From contig JASKZT010000004.1 in the NCBI GenBank assembly GCA_030145965.1, positions 1 to 9,352 of the forward strand: 9,352 nucleotides of DNA, in the 5' to 3' direction. Below the pieces are notes generated by a model. That model saw only the letters and a program-made list of their open reading frames with translations, did no database searches and was not told the DNA's origin. Below, piece by piece: positions 1-6,408 of the stretch (positions are counted from its first letter, which is position 1; every line of letters begins with the position of its first letter). Source of the DNA: Ornithinimicrobium sp. GTDB lineage: Bacteria; Actinomycetota; Actinomycetes; Actinomycetales; Dermatophilaceae. A program made the position numbers and the translations under genes.

Positions 1-1
1 C

Positions 2-1321
2 AGCGGGCCGCACTGGCGCTCCACGGTGTGCCGCGTGCTGGCGGCCGCCGCCGGCTGGCCCGCCGCGCAGCCGGGCCCGGCGCACCACAACGTCTCCCTC
101 CGCGACCCGCTCGCGCCCGACCTCGGCGAGGTCGGCCGGGCGCCGGCCGGCCGTGAGGACGGCGGGCCGTGGACGAGGACGGCGCCCGTCGCGCGGCCCG
201 TCCCCGTGGAGGGCCTCGCCGCCGGCCGCCGCACCGTCGTGCTCCTCGGCGACCTGCCCGACCCCGACCTGGCCGCCCGCGCCCTCGCCTGGGCGGAGGA
301 GGCGGGGTGGCCCGTGCTGGCCGAGCCCTTCGGCCGGCTGCCCGCCGGCCCGGTCGTCGTGCCGCACGGCGTGCTCGTCGCCGCGCGGGTGACGGCCGAG
401 GGCGACGGCGCCGCCACCGGTGCGGCCGACCTCCGGGCCCTGCTGCCGGACCGCGTCGTCGTCGTGGGCCGGCTCACCCTCTTCCGCGAGCTGGGCGCCC
501 TCTCCCGCCGCCCCGGGGTGCGGGTCGACCACGTGAGCGCGCTGGACCGGTGGACCGACCCCGGTCACGTCGTCCACGCGGTCCACGGGGTCGGCGTCCT
601 GGACCGCGCCCCGCAGCGCACCGACGGCGCGGACGCGTGGGTGCGGGCCTGGGTCGGGGCCGGCCGGGACCTGTCGGACGGGGTCCGTGCCGCGACGGGG
701 CTCGACCACCGCGACGGGCCGGTGACCGGCCCGGGGGTGGCGGCCACGGTGGCCGCCGCGCTGGGGGAGGACGACGTGCTCGTGCTCGGCTCGAGCAACG
801 CCCCGCGCGACCTGGCCCTGGTGCTCGACCCCGCCACGACCCGCCCCTGCCGGGTCGTCGCCTCCCGCGGGCTGGCCGGGATCGACGGGACGGTCTCGAC
901 GGCCCTCGGGGTCGCGCTCGCGACCGGGGCGGCAGGGGGCGGGAGCACCGTGGCGCTGCTGGGCGACCTCACCTTCCTGCACGACGGCGGGGGCCTGCTC
1001 GTCGGGCCGGCGGAGCCCCGCCCCGACCTCACCGTCGTCGTGGTCAACGACGACGGTGGCGGCATCTTCTCCACGCTCGAGTACGGCCAGCCCGCCCGGT
1101 CGGCCACGCCGGCCACCGCCGCGGCCACCGAGCGCGTCTTCGCGACGCCGCACGGCACCGACCTCGCGGCGCTCTGCGCGGCCCACGGCGTCGGGCACAC
1201 CCGGGCCGGCACGCTCGGCGCGCTGGCCGAGGTGCTCGACCGCCCGGCCCACGGCGTCCGCGTCGTCGAGGTCCCCGTGGACCGGGCCGGGCACCGGCCG
1301 CTGCGCGACCGTCTGCGCTAG
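2..1321 (+). CDS. menD: MenD, SEPHCHC synthase (5'-truncated by window edge)
   Basis: Thiamine-diphosphate enzyme of menaquinone synthesis that joins 2-oxoglutarate (with loss of CO2) to isochorismate, giving SEPHCHC. The reading frame is open from base 2 and ends at TAG 1319-1321, leaving about 439 codons. Family members are about 550 residues, so roughly the first 110 residues, including most of the N-terminal pyrimidine-binding domain and its catalytic Glu, lie outside. The visible start, HWRSTVCRVLAAA, already matches the family internally, so the ATG at 26 is not the gene start. The C-terminal ThDP/Mg domain is clear: SRGLAGIDGTVSTALG near 870-915, GDLTFLHD from 962, and NDDGGGIFSTLEYGQPA near 1046-1095, the usual GD...N cofactor signature. 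No frameshift is seen. It is convergent with the acetyltransferase gene 18 nt downstream. The MenD identity is firm; only the upstream part is unknown. Confidence 0.95.
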   Translation, partial: SGPHWRSTVCRVLAAAAGWPAAQPGPAHHNVSLRDPLAPDLGEVGRAPAGREDGGPWTRTAPVARPVPVEGLAAGRRTVVLLGDLPDPDLAARALAWAEEAGWPVLAEPFGRLPAGPVVVPHGVLVAARVTAEGDGAATGAADLRALLPDRVVVVGRLTLFRELGALSRRPGVRVDHVSALDRWTDPGHVVHAVHGVGVLDRAPQRTDGADAWVRAWVGAGRDLSDGVRAATGLDHRDGPVTGPGVAATVAAALGEDDVLVLGSSNAPRDLALVLDPATTRPCRVVASRGLAGIDGTVSTALGVALATGAAGGGSTVALLGDLTFLHDGGGLLVGPAEPRPDLTVVVVNDDGGGIFSTLEYGQPARSATPATAAATERVFATPHGTDLAALCAAHGVGHTRAGTLGALAEVLDRPAHGVRVVEVPVDRAGHRPLRDRLR

Positions 1322-1356
1322 AAGCGGATCGCGCCTGCGCTAGAAGCCGATCGCGC
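1313..1356. repeat. 22-bp tandem duplication across the menD/eis stop codons
   Basis: Copy 1 is 1313-1334 and copy 2 is 1335-1356. They are identical at 21 of 22 positions; the difference is G at 1326 against C at 1348. Each copy contains a CTAG tetramer (1318-1321 and 1340-1343). The menD stop TAG uses the CTAG of copy 1, and the eis stop, read on the minus strand, uses the CTAG of copy 2. Removing one copy would leave both genes ending in the same CTAG, so the simplest history is an ancestral overlap of the two stops that was separated by a short duplication. That history is inference; the repeat itself is read directly. Confidence 0.9.
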
Positions 1357-2641
1357 CCAGCGGCGCGACGTCGGACAGCATCGCCCGGGAGAGGCGTCCG
1401 ACCGACCCGGGCGTGTGCTCGGTGCCGCCCGTCGTCCGCACCAGCGAGGCGACCGAGCGGCCGCCGGCGTAGGCGGCGCCCAGCACGGCCACCGGCAGGG
1501 TGAGGTCGGCCGCCTCCTGCGACCGCTCGCACGTCGCGCGTCCGTCCTCGCCGACGGCGAGCCGCCACGTGCCGGCGTTCCACGGGCAGACCGTGTCCTC
1601 GACCTCGACCACGAGGTCGCACGGGGCGGCGTAGCCACGCTCGGTCAGCGCGCGCGGCACGTCCACGAGCCGCAGCCACAGCGAGTCGGAGGCGCGCAGG
1701 TCGGCCGAGCGGGGGCCGCCGGCCCACCAGAGCACGGGGTCGTCCACGGAGCGGCTCCACAGCACGACCTTGCCGGTGAGGTCGAAGCCCACGAGCCGCC
1801 GCGCGAGGGCCAGCAGCGTCGCGTCGTCGGCCGCGCCGAGCTCGACGACCTGCACGGTGCCCTGCGGCACGCCCTCCTCCCACCTGCTCTCCCGGCGGAA
1901 GGCCGCGTAGCCGGTCAGCTCGCCGTCGCGCCGGGCCAGGAGCAGGCGTCGCTGCTCCTTCTCGCCGCGGGCCTTGGGACGGTCGCGCCACCAGGTGCCG
2001 GCCATGGCGTCGGGGCGGGTCACGGCGCCCAGCGACACCCGCGCCGTGCGCAGGTGCGCCTCGTGCAGCGCCGCCATCCCCTCCTGCGTCGGGAGGGTGA
2101 CCATGTGGACCTGCACCTGGTCGGCGGCGTCGGCCACGGCCTTCGGTGCGCGCAGCTCGGTGCCCCTCCCGAGGGTGAGCTTGACGTCGAGGCTGGCGCA
2201 GCCGTAGCCGAACCGGCCGTAGATCGCCGCCTCGGAGGCGTGCAGACCCGCGACCGCGCACTCGCCGCGGTCGTGGACCCGGTGCAGGTGGTCGGCCATC
2301 ATCCGGGTGAGCAGGCCCTTGCGGCGGTGGTCGGGGTGGATGCCCACCCAGGTCAACCCGTCCATGGGCAGCTGGACCGGTGCCTCGCCCGGGCCGGGCA
2401 CGGTGAGCTGCATGTCGTAGGCGCTGTAGACGCCGACGAGCGGGGGCCGGTCCGTGGCCGGCTCACCGGGCAGCGGGCCGCCCGCGCGCTCGAGGGCGCG
2501 GGCGTGCCGCAGGTCGAGGTCGTCCCGCAGGTCCTCGGGCGCGGCGCCCGGCGTGACCTCGAACCAGACGATGTCGTCCAGCTCCTTGATGCGGGGGAAG
2601 TCCTCGGGCGTCAGGTCGGTCATCACGGGCTCGTCGGTCAC
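1340..2641 (-). CDS. eis: Eis-family GNAT N-acetyltransferase
   Basis: Predicted cytosolic acetyl-CoA-dependent acetyltransferase of the Eis family (M. tuberculosis Eis acetylates several amines of aminoglycosides, and also protein lysines). At 433 residues it is slightly longer than the roughly 400-residue mycobacterial protein. The N-terminal GNAT domain carries the acetyl-CoA-binding stretch VGIHPDHRRKGLLTRMM (about residues 99-115). IYGRFGYG (140-147) holds Tyr141, matching the Eis general-acid Tyr126. A second GNAT-like half follows, then a C-terminal sterol-carrier-like domain, and the chain ends in Phe433; in Eis the free C-terminal carboxylate acts as general base. I chose GTG at 2641 because GGGAGA lies 9 nt upstream (2651-2656). 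The ATG at 2623, giving 427 residues, has only a weak site and remains possible. The gene is divergent from the MFS gene and convergent with menD. Substrate unknown; the symbol denotes the family, not proven orthology. Confidence 0.88.
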   Translation of the reverse strand: MTDEPVMTDLTPEDFPRIKELDDIVWFEVTPGAAPEDLRDDLDLRHARALERAGGPLPGEPATDRPPLVGVYSAYDMQLTVPGPGEAPVQLPMDGLTWVGIHPDHRRKGLLTRMMADHLHRVHDRGECAVAGLHASEAAIYGRFGYGCASLDVKLTLGRGTELRAPKAVADAADQVQVHMVTLPTQEGMAALHEAHLRTARVSLGAVTRPDAMAGTWWRDRPKARGEKEQRRLLLARRDGELTGYAAFRRESRWEEGVPQGTVQVVELGAADDATLLALARRLVGFDLTGKVVLWSRSVDDPVLWWAGGPRSADLRASDSLWLRLVDVPRALTERGYAAPCDLVVEVEDTVCPWNAGTWRLAVGEDGRATCERSQEAADLTLPVAVLGAAYAGGRSVASLVRTTGGTEHTPGSVGRLSRAMLSDVAPLGAIGF

Positions 2642-2737
2642 GCGGCACAGTCTCCCGGCAGGAGGCGGACGCTGCCACCCGTTTCCGGCGCGACGGCATA
2701 CCCTGTCCGACGGTCCCGAGCCACGAGGAGGACGACC
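2642..2737. promoter_or_regulatory. Divergent intergenic region, eis / MFS gene
   Basis: This 96-bp space separates two divergent GTG starts and must hold both promoters unless these lie inside the genes. It contains the eis ribosome binding site GGGAGA (minus strand, 2651-2656) and the MFS site AGGAGG (2726-2731, 6 nt before the start). A TANNNT hexamer, TACCCT at 2699-2704, could be a plus-strand -10 box, but no convincing -35 box sits 16-18 nt upstream. I see no clear inverted-repeat operator, so shared regulation is suggested only by the arrangement. Confidence 0.4.
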
Positions 2738-3979
2738 GTGCCCCAGCTGCCCGACCCCGCCCCCGCCCGTGGGTCGGTGGCCGCGGTCCTGCTCGTCTTC
2801 GCCACGGCGGGGCTGGCCATGGGGCAGACGCTGGCGCGCGTGCCGGCGCTGCGCGACGCGGTCGGCGCCGACACGGCCCAGCTGGGCGTCGCGCTCATGG
2901 GCATGGGGCTGGGCTCGCTGCTGGCGATGCCGTTCACCGGGCGCCTGGTCGACACCTTCGGCAGCCGCCGGGTCGTCTCGGCCTGCGTGGTCCTGGCCTG
3001 CACGGGGTATGCCGCGCTCGCGCTCGTCCCCTCGGTGCCGCTCCTGCTGCTCGCGCTCACCGCGACCGGCACGGCCGTGGGCGTGTGGGACGTCGCGATG
3101 AACATCCAGGCCACCCACGTCGAGCGGGGCCAGGAGCGGGCGTGGATGCCCTACTTCCACGCCTCGTTCTCGGCCGGGGCGGTCGTCGGCGCCGGCCTGG
3201 GCGCGCTGGCCGCCTGGCAGGGCGTCGGCCTGGTCCAGCTGCCGGTGGTGGCCGCGGCGGCGGCTGTCGTGGGCCTGCTCGCGGCCGCGCGCTTCGTGCC
3301 CGAGACCGAGGACGTGCCCGTCGACCCGGCCGCCGCGGCCGCCGGACCCGGTCGGGCACCGCAGCGTCGTCGGATCACCCGCGTCGAGCTGCTCATCGGC
3401 GTGGTCTGCCTGGCCGCCGCGCTCGGGGAGGGCGCCGCCAACGACTGGCTCGCGCTGCTCCTCGTCGACGTCCACGGCGCACCCGCGGCCTTCGGCGCCC
3501 TCGTCCTCACCGCCTTCAACGTCACGATGACCGTCGGGCGCCTGGCCGGCGGCCCGGTCATCGACCGCTTCGGGCGGACCGCCCTCGTGCGCGGGGGCGG
3601 GCTGCTCGCCGCCGCCGGCATCCTCACGACCTCGATGGCACCCGGCCTCGGGGCGGCCCTCGTCGGCGGGCTGCTCTGGGGGCTGGGCGTCTCGGCGATC
3701 TTCCCGGCCGCCATGTCGGCCGCGGGAGAGGTGCCCGGCCGGGGCAACCGTGCCATCACCGTCGTCTCGACCATCGCCTACGGGGCGTTCCTCCTCGGCG
3801 GCCCCAGCATCGGCGTGCTCGCCGAGGCGGTCGGCCTGGACCGTGCGCTGCTGCTCGTCGTGGCGTTCCTGCTCGTCATGGCCGTCCTCGCACCCGTCAT
3901 GCGAGGGGCCGGGTGGGCGACGGTGACGCCGCCCCCGGCCGGCCCGCCCGCAGGTGGTGCCGCGCGAGAACGGTCGTGA
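2738..3979 (+). CDS. MFS transporter, YbjJ-like
   Basis: Integral membrane transporter of the major facilitator superfamily, 413 residues, with hydrophobic stretches consistent with about 12 membrane segments in two halves. Motif A of the first half is GRLVDTFGSRR (residues 68-78), and the second half has the counterpart GGPVIDRFGR (271-280). DVAMNIQATHVE (118-129) and GEGAANDWLALLL (230-242) are typical of the YbjJ-like branch. A basic, Pro/Ala-rich central cytoplasmic loop lies at about 187-215, and a Pro/Gly-rich tail follows the last helix. GTG 2738 is chosen because AGGAGG ends 6 nt upstream and the hydrophobic region follows at once; the longer upstream open frame is antisense to eis. 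Substrate cannot be told from sequence. Divergence from eis makes a joint resistance role conceivable but unproven. The gene ends 6 nt from the convergent ATPase gene. Confidence 0.88.
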   Translation: MPQLPDPAPARGSVAAVLLVFATAGLAMGQTLARVPALRDAVGADTAQLGVALMGMGLGSLLAMPFTGRLVDTFGSRRVVSACVVLACTGYAALALVPSVPLLLLALTATGTAVGVWDVAMNIQATHVERGQERAWMPYFHASFSAGAVVGAGLGALAAWQGVGLVQLPVVAAAAAVVGLLAAARFVPETEDVPVDPAAAAAGPGRAPQRRRITRVELLIGVVCLAAALGEGAANDWLALLLVDVHGAPAAFGALVLTAFNVTMTVGRLAGGPVIDRFGRTALVRGGGLLAAAGILTTSMAPGLGAALVGGLLWGLGVSAIFPAAMSAAGEVPGRGNRAITVVSTIAYGAFLLGGPSIGVLAEAVGLDRALLLVVAFLLVMAVLAPVMRGAGWATVTPPPAGPPAGGAARERS

Positions 3980-3985
3980 CAGCCC

Positions 3986-5950
3986 TCACCCCCCGGTGCC
4001 GAGACGTGCCGGCGCGCTCCGTGCCCGTCCGGCGCGGACGCCGTTGGCGATGACGAGGACCTCGGCCACCTCGTGGATCAGCACCACCGCCGCGAGGCCG
4101 AGCACGCCGGTCAGGGCGAGCGGGACGAGGACCGCGATGAGCGCCAGGGAGAGCACGACGTTCTGCAGCATGATGGCGCGGGTGCGGCGGGCGTGGTCGA
4201 ACGCGAACGGCAGCAGGCGCAGGTCGTCGCCCATGAGGGCGACGTCCGCGGTCTCGATCGCGACGTCGCTGCCCATGGCGCCCATCGCCACGCCGACGTG
4301 GGCGGTGGCCAGCGCCGGTGCGTCGTTGACGCCGTCGCCGACCATCGCGGTCGGTGCGTGGGCGCGCAGCGCGGTGACGACCGCCGACTTGTCCTCGGGG
4401 CGCAGGTCGGCATGCACCTGCTGGATGCCGGCCTGGGCGGCCAGGGCCTGGGCGGTGACCTGGTTGTCGCCCGTGAGCATGGCCACGGTGTACCCGTGCT
4501 CGCGGAAGCGGGTGATGACCTGGGCCGCCTCGGGCCGCAGCTCGTCGCGGACGGCGATGGCACCGACCGGGCGGCCGTCGACCTCGACGACGACCGCGGT
4601 CGCGCCGGCCTGCTGCATCCCGGTCACGGCCAGGAGGAGGTCGCCGGGCTCCACCCAGGTGGGTCTGCCGAGACGGACCCGAGCACCGTCGACGGTGCCC
4701 ACCAGCCCGGCGCCGACGACCGCCTCGACGCCCTGCGCGGCGGGCACCTGGTCGGTGGCGGCCAGGATGGCGGCGGCCAGCGGGTGCTCGCTGCGGGCCT
4801 CCAGCGCGGCCGCCCAGGCCAGCACCTGCCCCCGGTCGTGGCCGGCGGCGGTGGCGACGTCGATGACGGCCGGCTGGTTGCGGGTCAGCGTGCCGGTCTT
4901 GTCCAGCGCCACGGTGCGCACCCGCCCCAGGGCCTCCAGCGCCGCACCGCCCTTGACGAGGATGCCGCGGCGGCTGGCCGCCCCGATCGAGGCCACCGCG
5001 GTGACCGGCACCGAGATCGCCAGCGCGCAGGGAGAGGCAGCCACGACCATGACCAGGGCCCGGTGCAGCCAGACCGACGGGTCGCCGAGGAGGGCGCCGA
5101 GCACCACGGTCAGCCCGGCGGCGACCAGGATGCCGGGCACCAGCGGGGCGGCGATCCGGTCGGCCAGCCGCTGCGTGGCCCCGCGGCGGGACTGCTCGGC
5201 CTCCACCACGTGCACGATGCGGGCCAGGGAGTTGTCCTGCGCGGTGGAGGTGACCTCGACCTCGAGGGCTCCGGTGCCGTTGATCGACCCGGCGAACACC
5301 TCCTGACCCGGCCCGATCTCCACCGGCATCGACTCGCCCGTGATCGCCGAGGTGTCCAGGCTGCTGCGGCCGGTGCGCAGGGTCCCGTCGGTCGCCAGCC
5401 GCTCTCCGGGGCGGACCACCATGACGTCCCCGACCACCAGCTGCCGGGGCTCCACCACGAGCTCGCGGCCGTCGCGCAGCACGGTCGCCTCCCTGGGCAC
5501 CAGGTCCAGGAGCGCCCGCAGACCGTGCCGGGTCCGGGCCAGGGAGTACTCCTCCAGGCCCTCGCTGAGGGAGAACAGGAAGGCCAGCGCGGCGGCCTCC
5601 AGCACCTGCCCCAGGAGGGTGGCGCCCACCGCGCCGATCGTCATGAGCAGGCCGACACCGAGCCTGCCGCGCGCCAGCCGACGCAGGGCGCCCGGGACGA
5701 AGGTGGACCCGCCCACCAGCAGCGCCGCCGCGGCGAGCACCAGCTCCGCCGTCTGCCACCCCGTGAGCCCGGCGAGGAACCCGGCCCCCAGCAGGGCGCC
5801 GGAGAGCAGACCCAGCCGGACCTCCCGCACCTGCCAGAGGCGGATGAGCGGCTCCTCGACCTCGGCCCCGCCCGGGGGAGGCGGCGGGGCGGTCTCGCAC
5901 CCGCACGCGTCCACGAGGGGCGCCCGCTCCGGGGTGCCCTGCCTGCTCAC
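3986..5950 (-). CDS. Heavy-metal-translocating P1B-type ATPase (CmtA/CtpG-like)
   Basis: Membrane pump predicted to export a divalent soft metal such as Cd2+, Pb2+, Zn2+ or Co2+ using ATP; 654 residues. Visible elements in order: an N-terminal Cys pair ACGCE (Cys16, Cys18) followed by a proline run instead of a full HMA domain; membrane segments from about residue 45; actuator-loop TGES (204-207); the membrane metal motif SPC (306-308); phosphorylation site DKTGTLT with Asp350; His389-Pro390 of the nucleotide domain; hinge GDGVND (538-543); and a last helix with HEVAEVLVIANG (from His626). The SPC motif instead of CPC suggests a P1B-4-like metal site. GTG 5950 overlaps the cmtR stop as GTGA, so it is translated with and downstream of the CmtR-type sensor. 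Longer upstream starts would run into cmtR and are rejected. Family is certain; the exact metal is inferred, mainly from the regulator. Confidence 0.93.
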   Translation of the reverse strand: MSRQGTPERAPLVDACGCETAPPPPPGGAEVEEPLIRLWQVREVRLGLLSGALLGAGFLAGLTGWQTAELVLAAAALLVGGSTFVPGALRRLARGRLGVGLLMTIGAVGATLLGQVLEAAALAFLFSLSEGLEEYSLARTRHGLRALLDLVPREATVLRDGRELVVEPRQLVVGDVMVVRPGERLATDGTLRTGRSSLDTSAITGESMPVEIGPGQEVFAGSINGTGALEVEVTSTAQDNSLARIVHVVEAEQSRRGATQRLADRIAAPLVPGILVAAGLTVVLGALLGDPSVWLHRALVMVVAASPCALAISVPVTAVASIGAASRRGILVKGGAALEALGRVRTVALDKTGTLTRNQPAVIDVATAAGHDRGQVLAWAAALEARSEHPLAAAILAATDQVPAAQGVEAVVGAGLVGTVDGARVRLGRPTWVEPGDLLLAVTGMQQAGATAVVVEVDGRPVGAIAVRDELRPEAAQVITRFREHGYTVAMLTGDNQVTAQALAAQAGIQQVHADLRPEDKSAVVTALRAHAPTAMVGDGVNDAPALATAHVGVAMGAMGSDVAIETADVALMGDDLRLLPFAFDHARRTRAIMLQNVVLSLALIAVLVPLALTGVLGLAAVVLIHEVAEVLVIANGVRAGRARSAPARLGTGG

Positions 5951-6375
5951 GCCCCCGCCTCGGGCCCGGGGTGGGTACGCAGCTGGTCCGGGGCGGGGTT
6001 GCCCCCGCTCCCGACGCCGTAGTTCGGGCACAGGGCCACCGCGGACCCGGAGGAGTCGAGCAGCCGCTCCGCGGCGTCGAGAACCCCGAGCAGCTCCGGC
6101 GCACTGGTCAGCGAGAACATCGAGGCGCGGCCCTGGGGCCGGGACACCACCAGGCCGCAGTCCCGCAGGCACGCCAGGTGGGCGCTCACCGTCGACTGCG
6201 CCAGCCCCAGGTGCTCGGTCAGGTCGCGCACCCGGTGCTCGCCGAGGCTCAGGTGCTGCAGGATCGCCAGCCGGGACGGGTCCGAGAGGCCGTGGAACAT
6301 CGCCGCGGCCACCTCGAGCCCCGGGCCGGCGCCCGGCCCCCTCGACCCCGCCCCGCCGCTCGATGTCATCGTCAT
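5947..6375 (-). CDS. cmtR: CmtR-type ArsR/SmtB metal-sensing repressor
   Basis: Winged-helix ArsR/SmtB repressor, 142 residues, expected to release DNA when it binds metal and so induce the downstream ATPase. The core FHGLSDPSRLAILQHL is at residues 27-42. The recognition helix region AQSTVSAHLACLRDCG (about 59-74) contains a C-x3-C pair, Cys69 and Cys73, and a third cysteine, Cys116, lies in ALCPNYG. This layout matches M. tuberculosis CmtR (Cys57, Cys61, Cys102), a Cd2+/Pb2+ sensor, with nearly the same spacing. The start is ATG 6375; a second ATG at 6369 is also possible, and neither has a well-spaced ribosome binding site (an AGGGA lies 12 nt before the first). The start overlaps an inverted repeat, suggesting autoregulation. 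It is 29 nt downstream of menF on the same strand, so read-through is possible. The family call is firm; the Cd/Pb preference is inferred from the cysteines. Confidence 0.9.
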   Translation of the reverse strand: MTMTSSGGAGSRGPGAGPGLEVAAAMFHGLSDPSRLAILQHLSLGEHRVRDLTEHLGLAQSTVSAHLACLRDCGLVVSRPQGRASMFSLTSAPELLGVLDAAERLLDSSGSAVALCPNYGVGSGGNPAPDQLRTHPGPEAGA

Positions 6376-6389
6376 GCGGCGATGATATC
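6362..6389. promoter_or_regulatory. Inverted repeat, probable cmtR operator
   Basis: The left arm GATGTCATCG (6362-6371) and right arm CGATGATATC (6380-6389) are inverted copies matching at 9 of 10 positions, separated by 8 nt. The element covers the cmtR start codon (6373-6375) and the candidate -10 box (6382-6387). A dimeric ArsR-family repressor bound here would block transcription initiation. The repeat is read directly; the operator role is inferred from position and family. Confidence 0.55.
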
Positions 6390-6408
6390 CCTAGGCCCGC
6401 GCCGTCAC
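6382..6408 (-). promoter_or_regulatory. Candidate cmtR promoter, possibly leaderless
   Basis: On the minus strand, TATCAT (6387-6382) resembles a -10 box and ends 6 nt before the A of the cmtR ATG, so initiation would fall on or very near the start codon. GTGACG (6408-6403) shares TGAC with a -35 box at a short 15-nt spacing and overlaps the menF stop codon. The lack of a well-spaced ribosome binding site agrees with a leaderless transcript, which is common in actinobacteria. Both boxes are imperfect. Confidence 0.4.

Noticed and set aside
1340..3475. Very long minus-strand open frame (711 codons) running through eis and on across the MFS gene
   Set aside because: Only the part from 2641 down is Eis-like. 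The upstream part is antisense to a convincing MFS gene and is an Arg/Gly/His-rich low-complexity product of high GC.
1415..3979. 854-codon plus-strand frame ending with the MFS gene
   Set aside because: The portion before 2738 is antisense to eis and lacks membrane character or domain similarity; AGGAGG before GTG 2738 marks the real start.
4026..4040. CGTCCG-GCG-CGGACG hairpin as terminator of the MFS gene
   Set aside because: Only six pairs, no U-tract, and it lies within the coding end of the convergent ATPase gene; such short palindromes are frequent at this GC content.
5951..6172. N-terminal extension of the ATPase to an ATG at 6172
   Set aside because: It would overlap more than half of cmtR, the extension is low-complexity Arg/Gly/Ala, and the GTGA junction at 5950 gives a natural start.
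2642..6404. Signs of a mobile island around the resistance genes
   Set aside because: No transposase, integrase, tRNA, terminal inverted repeats or target-site duplications were seen, and composition matches the flanks.
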